A stretch of DNA of 22,436 nt from an uncultured Blautia sp. GTDB lineage: Bacteria; Bacillota; Clostridia; Lachnospirales; Lachnospiraceae. The stretch is from positions 1 through 22,436 of the forward strand of contig CALCDJ010000027.1 of assembly GCA_937900135.1 (NCBI GenBank), in the 5' to 3' direction. This document shows positions 1-7,231 of the stretch, piece by piece; within the stretch, counting starts at the first letter, position 1, and each line of letters begins with the position of its first letter. The position numbers and the translations under genes are program-made. The notes below the pieces were generated by a model. The model was not told where the DNA came from. It did not search any database and saw nothing but the letters and a program-made list of their open reading frames with translations.

Positions 1-172
1 CACTTCAAAAACTAAGGTGTTCGCACTGGTAAAGTCCTATATTAACCCGCAACCGTAAGGGTATATGGAATACCGTACAAATTTATAGTCATTCGTGATA
101 TCTCGATTGATTTCCTTAACTCCGCCTGTCCTCAGACGGACGGCAAATTTTATCTATGCTGCAAAATTTGCT
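1..172. other. Sequence downstream of rpsL, no confident gene
   Basis: This stretch follows the rpsL stop on the minus strand, where rpsG would normally come next. I see no ribosome binding site followed by an rpsG-like start before the window ends. The only structure is an imperfect hairpin at 122-143 (nine pairs with one mismatch and one G-U, TGAG loop on the minus strand). It has no T-run, so it is not an obvious terminator. A short minus-strand open stretch of about 38 codons has no recognisable start or family. Confidence 0.4.
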
Positions 173-592
173 TTATTTTTTAACTTTCGGTCTCTTAGCT
201 CCGTATTTGGAACGAGACTGTTTTCTGTTTGCAACACCTGCGGTATCAAGAGTACCTCTGATGATGTGGTATCTGGTACCTGGTAAGTCCTTAACCCTTC
301 CACCACGGATCAGAACAACGCTATGCTCCTGAAGGTTGTGACCTTCTCCTGGGATGTAGCTTGTTACTTCAATACCGTTGGAAAGACGAACTCTGGCGAT
401 TTTTCTAAGAGCAGAGTTAGGCTTCTTAGGAGTAGCAGTTTTAACTGCAGTACATACGCCACGTTTCTGTGGTGCAGACTGTTCTACTGCTTTCTTTCTT
501 AAAGAGTTATAAGTTTTCTGCAGTGCTGGTGCGGTAGACTTCTTAACAGATGTCTGACGACCCTTTCTTACTAACTGGTTGAATGTTGGCAT
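173..592 (-). CDS. rpsL: 30S ribosomal protein S12
   Basis: S12 is the decoding-centre protein of the small ribosomal subunit. The 139-residue product is the normal length for the family and carries its signatures: MPTFNQLVRKGR at the N-terminus, TPKKPNSALRK, SNGIEVTSYIPGEGHNLQEH, GGRVKDLPGTRYH, and a basic C-terminus. The lysine and proline positions where streptomycin-resistance changes usually occur (PKKPNS and VKDLPG) have the wild-type residues, so sensitivity at this locus is expected. The start is fixed by GGGAGGTG about 8 bases upstream. A consensus promoter lies about 115 bases upstream, so rpsL is transcribed on its own here and not from rpoBC. rpsG and fusA would be expected beyond the left edge. 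Confidence 0.98.
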   Translation of the reverse strand: MPTFNQLVRKGRQTSVKKSTAPALQKTYNSLRKKAVEQSAPQKRGVCTAVKTATPKKPNSALRKIARVRLSNGIEVTSYIPGEGHNLQEHSVVLIRGGRVKDLPGTRYHIIRGTLDTAGVANRKQSRSKYGAKRPKVKK

Positions 593-618
593 TCCATTTC
601 ACCTCCCGATTTATTTCT

Positions 619-634
619 CCATAGCATGCTATGG
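619..634 (-). promoter_or_regulatory. Perfect 16-bp palindrome in the rpsL leader
   Basis: CCATAGCATGCTATGG is a perfect palindrome inside the predicted 5' untranslated region of rpsL, ending about 11 bases before the ribosome binding site. In RNA it can form a six-pair hairpin with a CATG loop. It could affect translation or stability of the str-operon message, or be a protein site on DNA; the sequence does not say which. Confidence 0.5.
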
Positions 635-706
635 GGTTTCCTGCGGTTGCTATTGCATATTTATCTGCGCACAAAAAAAATTCGTGTCTTCTTTGCACGC
701 TTGCTC

Positions 707-735
707 ATTATATCCTGTTCAGAATCTCATGTCAA
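707..735 (-). promoter_or_regulatory. Promoter of rpsL
   Basis: On the minus strand TTGACA (730-735) and TATAAT (707-712) are separated by exactly 17 bases, a perfect vegetative sigma-factor promoter. Transcription should begin near 700, giving a leader of about 108 nt. Confidence 0.9.
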
Positions 736-769
736 GGCATTTTATAGAAATTTTGCAATTCTCTTTTAT

Positions 770-798
770 TTGCAAATTTGTTTTTCTTTCATTATAAT
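770..798 (+). promoter_or_regulatory. Promoter of the amidase / serine hydrolase pair
   Basis: TTGCAA (770-775), a 17-base spacer and TATAAT (793-798) face the amidase gene. The leader would be about 80 nt and holds a small inverted repeat, GGGCAA (827-832) with TTGCCC (841-846). The promoter is back to back with that of rpsL, the two -35 boxes being about 35 bases apart. Confidence 0.75.
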
Positions 799-886
799 AC
801 ATACAAAGATAGCGTCGGTGTACAAAGGGCAACACACCCCTTGCCCACCGGTGTTCCCCTGAAAAAAGCAGAAAGAAAGGAGCTCT

Positions 887-1900
887 ATGAAAAAAAAACC
901 AGGTTTTATGGCTGTTCTTCTTTCGCTCACAGGTTTGCTCCTTTTGGCTTCTCTTATCTTTTTCAGCTATAACACCTATCGTCAGATCTGTCTGACCGAA
1001 AAAGATCTGGAGCAGGCCATGGAGCCCATCTATGAGAAACAAAAGGAAATGAAAGAAGATGCCGATGCTCTATCAGAATTTGTAAAAGAAAAAAATGAAC
1101 GTCTGAAGCATCAGACTCAAAAAGCCCAGACAAGTATTCAAGGTCCCATACAGGAACGTGCCCCTGGCGCTGCCCAGCAGGAAAAGGAGAATCAGAAGCC
1201 TTCTGTATTCAGCCAGACAGATTCCGGTCAGCTGTTTTCTGATTCTGCTGATACGCCTTCTTCCAATGGTCATGTTATAGGAATTGATCCCGGTCATCAG
1301 GGACCTTCCGTAGATATGAGCGGTCAGGAACCCATTGGCCCAGGAGCCTCCGAAACAAAGCTGCTTGCCACTTCCGGTACTAGCGGCGCCTACACCGGAA
1401 TACCTGAGTACCAATTAAATCTGGATGTTTCCCTGAAACTTCAGAAGGAACTGACAACCCGGGGATACCAGGTGGTCATGACACGAACAGATAACGATAC
1501 TGCCATCAGCAACAAAGAACGAGCAGAATATGTTGCTGCACAGGGAGCAGAGATTTATGTCCGTATCCATGCCAATGGAGAAGATAGCCATACCCAGAGC
1601 GGCGCTCTTGCCATGGCGCCTTCCTCGGATAATCCCTATGTTTCTCAACTAAGTCCTGCATCCTCTCATCTCTCCCAGTGCATTCTGGACGCTTACTGCA
1701 ATGCAACCGGTTTTCAGAATCTGGGGGTACAGTTCTATGACAACATGACAGGAATCAACTGGAGTAGTGTTCCCGTTACGATTTTGGAAATGGGATTTAT
1801 GACCTCTGAGAACGATGACCGGAAAATGAATGACTCTTCATTTCAAAACACTATGGTACAGGGAATTGCAGACGGAATTGACGCTTATTTTGCCGCCTGA
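887..1900 (+). CDS. Membrane-anchored N-acetylmuramoyl-L-alanine amidase (Amidase_3)
   Basis: The protein should cleave the bond between N-acetylmuramic acid and L-alanine in peptidoglycan. Its 337 residues start with a short basic stretch and one hydrophobic segment (about 8-27) acting as an uncleaved anchor or signal. A charged, probably coiled-coil stretch (about 35-80) and a low-complexity linker follow. The zinc amidase domain spans about 128-337. Family residues are visible: H137 in IDPGHQG, E174 in PEYQLNL, H228 in RIHANG and the catalytic E301 in LEMGF, so it looks active. The start is supported by AAAGGAG about 6 bases upstream. The next gene begins 29 bases after its stop and probably shares the message. 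No SH3, SPOR or LysM domain is seen, so target recognition is unknown; CwlD-like sporulation amidases are relatives, but the anchor and linker differ. Confidence 0.9.
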   Translation: MKKKPGFMAVLLSLTGLLLLASLIFFSYNTYRQICLTEKDLEQAMEPIYEKQKEMKEDADALSEFVKEKNERLKHQTQKAQTSIQGPIQERAPGAAQQEKENQKPSVFSQTDSGQLFSDSADTPSSNGHVIGIDPGHQGPSVDMSGQEPIGPGASETKLLATSGTSGAYTGIPEYQLNLDVSLKLQKELTTRGYQVVMTRTDNDTAISNKERAEYVAAQGAEIYVRIHANGEDSHTQSGALAMAPSSDNPYVSQLSPASSHLSQCILDAYCNATGFQNLGVQFYDNMTGINWSSVPVTILEMGFMTSENDDRKMNDSSFQNTMVQGIADGIDAYFAA

Positions 1901-1929
1901 TTCCCCTGTTCCTTTTCAGAAAGGATCTG

Positions 1930-3027
1930 ATGAATATGAATGAATCTGATAACAAACCCAAAAAACCAGTTTTTCTTTATGTGATCATTGGAGTGCTTCT
2001 TCTGGCGGTAGCTGCCCTTGGCACACTTACCTTTGCTTCTTTGAACCACCTTGCCTCCCTGCAAAAAAAGGTTGGAGAACTTCAGGCTTCTGTAGAAGAT
2101 ATTTCCCAGTCTTCTGCAACTCTGAGCCAGGAAACGGAAGAACTGAAAAAACTCCTGGAAAAAGAAAAGGAGCTGAAGCAGACAGCAAATACAGAAGAAG
2201 CCTCCGCACCTGAAGAGACGCCTTCAGAAGAAGGTACTATTTCTCCTTCCCACGGAAATTCTTCTTTTACCGAAAATACCGATGAGAGCATGGATAATCT
2301 TCTTTCCCAGATCAACCAGCTTCTTCCCCGGGATAACGGTGCCTGGTCTGTCTATGTATGCAATCTTTTAAAAGATTCCCAGGGCGCAATTAATGAACAG
2401 CCTATGGAAGCAGCCAGTCTGATCAAACTCTTTATCATGGGCGCCGTATACGAAAACTACGATGCCATGACAAAAACCTACGGAAAGGATTCTCTGGATG
2501 CTCTTCTGGAAGCTATGATCACAGTCAGTGATAACGATGCCGCCAACACACTTGTGGGGTATCTGGGCAGCAACGATTCCAGTGCCGGTATGCAGGTAGT
2601 CAACCAGTTTTGTCAGGCTCACGGTTATTCCAGCACCTCAATGGGACGTCTGCTTCTGCAAAGCAACGAAAACGGAGACAACTATACTTCTGTAAGCGAC
2701 TGCGGAAAATTTCTAAAAGAAATCTACCAAATCTGTAACGGCACCGCCAAAAATGCCACTCTTACCCATGCAGAAAATATGTATTATCTCTTAAAGAAGC
2801 AAACCCGCAAAAATAAAATCCCGGCCGCAATTCCAGATGGGGTTCACGTTGCCAATAAGACCGGGGAACTTTCCACCGTGGAAAATGACGCTGGAATCAT
2901 CTATGATACAGCCAAGGGAATTGACCTTGTGGTGGTCTTTATGTCACAGGGACTGTCTGATACAGGAGCCGCTCAAAGCAGCATCGCTCAGAACAGCCGT
3001 CTTATTTATGGATATTATAATGAATAG
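1930..3027 (+). CDS. Membrane-anchored serine hydrolase, class A beta-lactamase fold
   Basis: The 365-residue product has one N-terminal membrane segment (about 14-37), a coiled coil (about 40-85), an acidic Ser/Thr/Pro linker (86-118) and an extracellular hydrolase domain (about 120-365). The three active-site motifs are present in order: SLIK (163-166), SDN (200-202) and KTG (310-312). The omega-loop glutamate that deacylates class A beta-lactamases is not apparent: where RxExxLN is expected the sequence reads GRLLLQSN (239-246). A penicillin-binding or peptidoglycan-related activity is therefore more likely than antibiotic hydrolysis. Two in-frame starts, 1930 and 1936, share the AAGGA at 1921-1925; the first has 4 bases of spacing and the second 10, so the second is possible. 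It probably forms an operon with the amidase and ends at a hairpin terminator. Confidence 0.85.
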   Translation: MNMNESDNKPKKPVFLYVIIGVLLLAVAALGTLTFASLNHLASLQKKVGELQASVEDISQSSATLSQETEELKKLLEKEKELKQTANTEEASAPEETPSEEGTISPSHGNSSFTENTDESMDNLLSQINQLLPRDNGAWSVYVCNLLKDSQGAINEQPMEAASLIKLFIMGAVYENYDAMTKTYGKDSLDALLEAMITVSDNDAANTLVGYLGSNDSSAGMQVVNQFCQAHGYSSTSMGRLLLQSNENGDNYTSVSDCGKFLKEIYQICNGTAKNATLTHAENMYYLLKKQTRKNKIPAAIPDGVHVANKTGELSTVENDAGIIYDTAKGIDLVVVFMSQGLSDTGAAQSSIAQNSRLIYGYYNE

Positions 3028-3030
3028 AAA

Positions 3031-3059
3031 AAACACCGGGGCCTACTGCTCCGGTGTTT
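3031..3059. terminator. Terminator between convergent genes
   Basis: AAACACCGG (3031-3039) and CCGGTGTTT (3051-3059) form a nine-pair stem with an 11-base loop directly after the hydrolase stop, followed by TTTCTTC. A-rich sequence before it would give a U-rich tail in the opposite direction too, so it may be bidirectional. The 3' arm codes for the end of the minus-strand 408-residue protein, whose stop codon (3043-3045) is in the loop. Confidence 0.75.
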
Positions 3060-4269
3060 CTTCATATGACATCTCCCAGATATCCGCAAATACTGCCAGG
3101 GGACAGTCTGTAAGAAGACACATCAATAAAAAACATTCGTATGGATTCACAATATAAATCTCACTCATTCCACATCTGTGAAGGATTCCCTGTATTTCCT
3201 CCAAAAAATGATGATAACGGTTATAGGGATCTTCATCTGCCATTTCCTGTGAAACAATAAAGAATTCCAAAGTGATCAAATCAAAACGTTCCACTGGCAT
3301 TTTGTGATTCAGAATGCTGGTAATCCTCTGCCTGCTAAATCGTTTCTGGCTAAAATGGCGGGCCAGAATAGACGCTGACATTTTTTTTAGATTTCCCATC
3401 TTATTAATGGGAATTCCGCTGCAGATTACCTTTTCCACATCTGAGGGAGTAATATCGGAAGATTTCCACACTTTCCCCCTGTCTTTCTCCTCTTCGTCCT
3501 TCTGGTACATGGAAGCAATGATTTCCTTAGCCTTTTTCAGAAGTTTTAAAAACTCCTGAAAGGCCTGACTTTTTTCTGACATGGGATCTTCCACCCCTGC
3601 TTTTAAATGAGCCAGATACTGAAGCAGTTTTTCTTCTGTATCCAGGCAGAGACGTCCGGAATAAACCAAAGCCGCATCCTTATAATGGTCATTAGGAGGA
3701 AGTTCCATATACATCTGTTTCAGTTCCTCTGCCTTATGATATCCCATCTGCCGAAAATAACAATACCAGTAAATCACCTCGTCAGGATTACGAAAATCAA
3801 AATCCTGTTCTCTTAATACCCTTGTAAGAAAATCCGATACATCTTCCACATTCATCCGAAGACCAAATCCCAGAAGAAATACGGTTTCCCGTTTCACAGA
3901 TGCCTGATTCAGCCAATTATTCACCAAAGAACTCAGCTTCGTTGAGGTGGGATTCATGGACTTGGGTGTAAAGGTTTCCTTGAAGGATTCCATCACAATG
4001 TCCCGGTAAATATCCTGCGTCACTTCTCCAAAGGGTTCTTCCAGATCCGCCCTCTCATAGATATAGCGTTTCAGATGATCCCCAAAGGAAACCAGTTCCA
4101 TCTCTTTATATAGATAGTGAAAAATCACATCTGCGTCTTCATCCTCAAAACTATCCAAACTCACCACCTGGCGAAATCTCTGTGCCGCCCTCCTGGTAAA
4201 TTCAAAATCTTTTACAGAATCAAAGGCCACTGTCTGTTCAAAATCAAGATCCTGCATACGGTTTTTCAT
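3043..4269 (-). CDS. Uncharacterised 408-residue protein of the kinase/phosphatase operon
   Basis: I do not recognise a named family. The product looks soluble, with no signal peptide or membrane segment, and is rich in predicted helix. Two halves show loosely similar patterns: one around 105-175, containing FLLGFGLRMNVEDVSDFL and RNPDEVIYWYC, and one around 295-403, containing RQRITSILNHKMPVERFDLI, VNPYECFLLMCLL and IWEMSYEE. A charged linker (250-270) lies between them. The shape suggests paired helical domains, possibly helix-turn-helix-like, but no catalytic motif is visible. Its ATG overlaps the phosphatase stop by four bases (ATGA) and has AGGTGAGG just upstream, so it is translationally coupled to the phosphatase. 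By context it could be a substrate, partner or output of the kinase/phosphatase pair; that is inference only. Confidence 0.8.
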   Translation of the reverse strand: MKNRMQDLDFEQTVAFDSVKDFEFTRRAAQRFRQVVSLDSFEDEDADVIFHYLYKEMELVSFGDHLKRYIYERADLEEPFGEVTQDIYRDIVMESFKETFTPKSMNPTSTKLSSLVNNWLNQASVKRETVFLLGFGLRMNVEDVSDFLTRVLREQDFDFRNPDEVIYWYCYFRQMGYHKAEELKQMYMELPPNDHYKDAALVYSGRLCLDTEEKLLQYLAHLKAGVEDPMSEKSQAFQEFLKLLKKAKEIIASMYQKDEEEKDRGKVWKSSDITPSDVEKVICSGIPINKMGNLKKMSASILARHFSQKRFSRQRITSILNHKMPVERFDLITLEFFIVSQEMADEDPYNRYHHFLEEIQGILHRCGMSEIYIVNPYECFLLMCLLTDCPLAVFADIWEMSYEETPEQ

Positions 4270-5138
4270 GTTTCCTCACCTGTTTTTCCCTTTCCGACCT
4301 GAAAGAAAAGTTTTTTCCATTTCTGCATACATTTTTTTCCTTCCAGCCACTGTCTGATACAACTTCCGCCTTTCTGAGCCGCCTGTATCTCACATAAAAC
4401 CACGGTTACATTGTCTCGTCCACCTTTTAGCAAAGCACGATCCCGAAGTATTTCCACAGTATCCTTCACAGAAAGCTCTCTGGATAGAATATCTGCAATT
4501 TCCCCATCGGAGAGCATGTCCGTCAGTCCGTCTGAACACAGAAGATATCGCACATTCTCACAATATTCCTCCCGCACCAGGAATGGATCTAGTTCCATGT
4601 TTTCATCTGGTATTCCAAGATATTGGGTCAGTGGCGCTTTTCTGTACAAAGTTCCCCAAAGCACATGATCCGTGGAAAGCTGCTGAAAGCCGCCGGGAAA
4701 CGCTTTATAAATTCGACTGTCTCCCAGATTACCGATCATCACCTGATCCTCGCCGAAGCTCAAAAAAGCAGCTGTCGTTCCCATACATCCAATGCGATTC
4801 TCCATCGCATATTCGCACACAGCTCTGTTCATCCACCGACAGGTCTGTTCCAGAAACTGCTCCTGATTTTCCTTTAATACCTGCTTGTTTTCTTTGTAGC
4901 AGGTTCCAAGGGTCTGCGCCGCAAGAAAAGCGGCAATTTCTCCACAGCTCTCGCCTCCCATGCCGTCAAACACTGCCAGAAGAGGAAACTCTGCCGAACT
5001 GGAAACTTCTGTTTTTATTTCCTGAACCCCCTGATTTTCCGCTGTGAGGGTATCACCGCAGCACCAGAAGTTATCCTCATTATTCGTCCGTACCTTGCCC
5101 ATATGGCAGGTATACGCATATTCAATCTGGTATGCCAT
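4266..5138 (-). CDS. PP2C-family serine/threonine protein phosphatase
   Basis: A metal-dependent (PPM) phosphatase that should remove phosphate from Ser/Thr residues, probably on targets of the kinase encoded just upstream. The 290 residues contain the PP2C motifs in order: GKVRTNNED (14-22), AVFDGMGGE (55-63), GTTAAFLSF (120-128), IGNLGDSRIY (135-144), CSDGLTDML (201-209) and GGRDNVTVV (239-247). The metal-binding aspartates D58, D203 and D242 are all present. The basic tail of about 35 residues after the domain has no membrane segment. It starts six bases after the kinase stop, with its GGAGG ribosome binding site inside the last kinase codons, and overlaps the next gene by four bases. The family resembles PrpC/Stp of other Firmicutes, which usually lie beside PrkC; the neighbours here differ from that standard locus. 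Confidence 0.94.
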   Translation of the reverse strand: MAYQIEYAYTCHMGKVRTNNEDNFWCCGDTLTAENQGVQEIKTEVSSSAEFPLLAVFDGMGGESCGEIAAFLAAQTLGTCYKENKQVLKENQEQFLEQTCRWMNRAVCEYAMENRIGCMGTTAAFLSFGEDQVMIGNLGDSRIYKAFPGGFQQLSTDHVLWGTLYRKAPLTQYLGIPDENMELDPFLVREEYCENVRYLLCSDGLTDMLSDGEIADILSRELSVKDTVEILRDRALLKGGRDNVTVVLCEIQAAQKGGSCIRQWLEGKKCMQKWKKLFFQVGKGKTGEET

Positions 5139-5144
5139 AGCCTC

Positions 5145-7049
5145 TCATCCTCCAGCTTCATTTACATTTTGATCTGTGTCTGTTCCGTAAGCCATATACT
5201 TTTGGGAATTATCCAGATACTGTTTTCCACGTTCCACATACTCTTTGTTTTCTGTCGCACTGTCATGGCAAATATTGTCTTCATCAATCCAGCGAATCAG
5301 TTCTCCATTGTCATAATAATAGAGATTTGCCTTCTGTTCTCCAGCATGAATGGAAGAATCTATATTGCTGTTTTTCCATATATAGGCAAAAAACAGTTCT
5401 CCATTCCAGAAATAATATTCTTCAAATACGCCCTTTTCTGAAACAGAAGGATATACCAGGATCTTTTTTATGTCTCCTTCTCCATCCTTATATTGGATGA
5501 CTCCTTCTTCTTCCGAACCTATGGACTGGTATTCTCCCGCATTTAACTGCGTTACAATTTCTGTTGCATGTGCCTTAATCTCCTGAAGCTGACCGGATAA
5601 CTTGGTCGTGTGTTCTCCAGTCTCATCATATACCTGTACCTGAGAAGACATTTGACCTGTACTGTCGTAATTTCCATCTGTATGATTCAGAAGCATCCGC
5701 ACAAAGATGACCGTTGCAATACAGACCGCGATTCCCATAACAATCACTGCCCACAAAAGAGGCGATGGTGTTCTGGTTCTCTGTTTTCTTTTTCTTGATT
5801 TTTTTTGCTGTACTTTGCGAGAAGTTCTCTTTTCAGGAAGTTTTTTCCTTTCTGGGGCTCCGTTTCTCTGTTTTTCCAGACTCTGTCTGCGAAGTTCCTC
5901 CATACGGGCTTCCATGCGCTCTTTTTCTGCTTCTTCTTCTAATTTGGTGGCGACAATCTTCTGAATGTCTTCTGCGCTCACCATTCGTTTTTTGGGCGCA
6001 TCCTGCTCTGGAACTCTCTTTGTCCCTTGCTCCGGCACCTGTTCCGGTACTTTTACTTCTTCTGCCGCCCTCTTCTGTTCCAATGGTTTCTGTTGCAATG
6101 GCTTCTGTTCCAATGGTTTCTGTTCCAGTTGAAACTGCCCATTTTTCAGGAGTTCCAGATCTGCCCGAAAATCCGCAGCTGTCTGATACCGTTCCTCGCA
6201 TCTGTACGCACAGGCTTTTCGTATAATCTGGCCAAAGCCCTCCCCAGCGTCCACTGGCAGGGGCATCTCTTCTCCACTCATCCGTTTTCCAAGCGCATTC
6301 TCTTTATCCCGATAGGTAATCAGCTGTTTCTCCAAACTCAAAAAGGGGAGACGATTATGGTTTAACAGTTTATAAAGAACCAGGCCCAGCGAATAAATGT
6401 CCACTCGAATGTCATATGCTTCTCCACGATACATCTCCGGAGCCATATAGGAATACGTTCCTTTTTTTGAAAAACTGCTGAGCGTTTGTTCCAGCTCTCT
6501 GGCAATTCCAAAATCTCCCAGCTTAAATTCCCCAAATCTGGATACAAAAATATTTTCCGGCTTGATGTCACGGTGAATAATGTTCATCTGTTGACAACAT
6601 TCCAGCGCCTTGCAGAGATCTATTCCCATCTGAAGTACATCTTCTTCCTTCAGTTGTTTTTCTGCGCAGTAGTCCAGAAAACTGGTAAGATATTCCATCC
6701 GGATAAAAATATCCCATCCAATGGCATCCAGGTATTCCACCACTTTATAATCTTCCACAGAAACAATGTGTGAATTTCCGCGAAAATATTCCATTGTACT
6801 GACTTCCTGAATACATTCTTCCACCAGTCCCTGAAAATAAGCTCTTGTGGATTGTTCACTGTTATTTTCTGAGCGTACACTTTCCAGTTCTCCCTGACTG
6901 CCTGGTATGGTAATAACCTTAATGGCAGAGTAAAAGGTCTTGTCCTGTACAGTACGTTCTGCTTTATAAACTTTTCCAAAGGAGCCCTCTCCTATTTTTT
7001 CTGTAATTTTCCATTCCGGCCATACCGAAACCGGTAACTGCCTATCCAT
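5145..7049 (-). CDS. Transmembrane Ser/Thr protein kinase with unusual external domain
   Basis: A Hanks-type kinase of 634 residues. The kinase domain (about 13-300) has the glycine-rich loop GEGSFGKV (20-27), the ATP-binding lysine K44 in AIK, the catalytic loop HRDIKPEN (159-166), DFG (179-181) and APE (203-205), so it should be active. A cytoplasmic juxtamembrane region follows, with QKPLE-type repeats (about 308-326), VPEQ repeats and a highly charged stretch (about 355-428). One membrane segment (about 430-453) leads to an external domain of about 180 residues. There are no PASTA repeats, the usual muropeptide sensors of PrkC/PknB; the outside has aromatic-rich segments such as YYYDNGELIRWID (577-589). 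AGGAGG lies 7 bases before the ATG. It heads a three-gene operon with the phosphatase and the 408-residue protein. Confidence 0.93.
   Translation of the reverse strand: MDRQLPVSVWPEWKITEKIGEGSFGKVYKAERTVQDKTFYSAIKVITIPGSQGELESVRSENNSEQSTRAYFQGLVEECIQEVSTMEYFRGNSHIVSVEDYKVVEYLDAIGWDIFIRMEYLTSFLDYCAEKQLKEEDVLQMGIDLCKALECCQQMNIIHRDIKPENIFVSRFGEFKLGDFGIARELEQTLSSFSKKGTYSYMAPEMYRGEAYDIRVDIYSLGLVLYKLLNHNRLPFLSLEKQLITYRDKENALGKRMSGEEMPLPVDAGEGFGQIIRKACAYRCEERYQTAADFRADLELLKNGQFQLEQKPLEQKPLQQKPLEQKRAAEEVKVPEQVPEQGTKRVPEQDAPKKRMVSAEDIQKIVATKLEEEAEKERMEARMEELRRQSLEKQRNGAPERKKLPEKRTSRKVQQKKSRKRKQRTRTPSPLLWAVIVMGIAVCIATVIFVRMLLNHTDGNYDSTGQMSSQVQVYDETGEHTTKLSGQLQEIKAHATEIVTQLNAGEYQSIGSEEEGVIQYKDGEGDIKKILVYPSVSEKGVFEEYYFWNGELFFAYIWKNSNIDSSIHAGEQKANLYYYDNGELIRWIDEDNICHDSATENKEYVERGKQYLDNSQKYMAYGTDTDQNVNEAGG
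6068..6135 (-). repeat. Short tandem repeats inside the kinase gene
   Basis: About four near-identical copies of a 15- to 18-base unit, with TTCCAATGG/TTTCTG-like spelling on the plus strand, encode QKPL-E/Q-QKP repeats in the cytoplasmic linker of the kinase. Such repeats are prone to slip and change copy number between strains. Confidence 0.6.
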
Positions 7050-7149
7050 ACATACCCTCCTGCAATCATTTTCTGCCCAGGACAGTCTCCCCCTCTATTG
7101 ACTGTTCTTTTCTTATGCCCATTATACTGAAATTTTATCACAAAAGATA
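7050..7149 (-). promoter_or_regulatory. Probable promoter and leader of the kinase operon
   Basis: On the minus strand TATAAT (7121-7126) lies about 70 bases before the kinase start, after the rpoC terminator. The -35 region at 17-base spacing, TATCTT (7144-7149), is weak. The leader contains an inverted repeat (7080-7087 with 7100-7107, GACAGTC/GACTGTT). This supports transcription apart from rpoBC. Confidence 0.5.
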
Positions 7150-7179
7150 GTGCCGTCTGTATTTTTCTTTTGATATAGA

Positions 7180-7217
7180 AAAATCCCCCCTTCTGTCCTG
7201 TTGGACGAAAGGGGGGA
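7180..7217 (-). terminator. Rho-independent terminator of rpoC
   Basis: On the minus strand, just after the rpoC stop, CCCCCCTTTCGTCC pairs with GGACAGAAGGGGGG around a four-base loop (7199-7202), with a single mismatch, and runs into ATTTTTC. It should end the rpoBC message and separate it from the kinase operon. Confidence 0.9.
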
Positions 7218-7231
7218 TGAAATTTTATCTT

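Noticed and set aside
95..286. Plus-strand 63-codon frame overlapping the 3' end of rpsL
   Set aside because: It runs antisense into rpsL, has no ribosome binding site, and resembles nothing I know.
486..518. Possible rifampicin or streptomycin resistance alleles (rpoB residues 486-518; rpsL)
   Set aside because: All key positions in RpoB (D496, H506, S511) and S12 have the usual sensitive residues. The coordinates given are RpoB residue numbers, not window bases.
791..796. TATAAT on the minus strand as a second rpsL promoter
   Set aside because: No -35 box at 16-18 bases; the nearest candidate, TTGTAC, is 23 bases away. The perfect promoter at 707-735 suffices.
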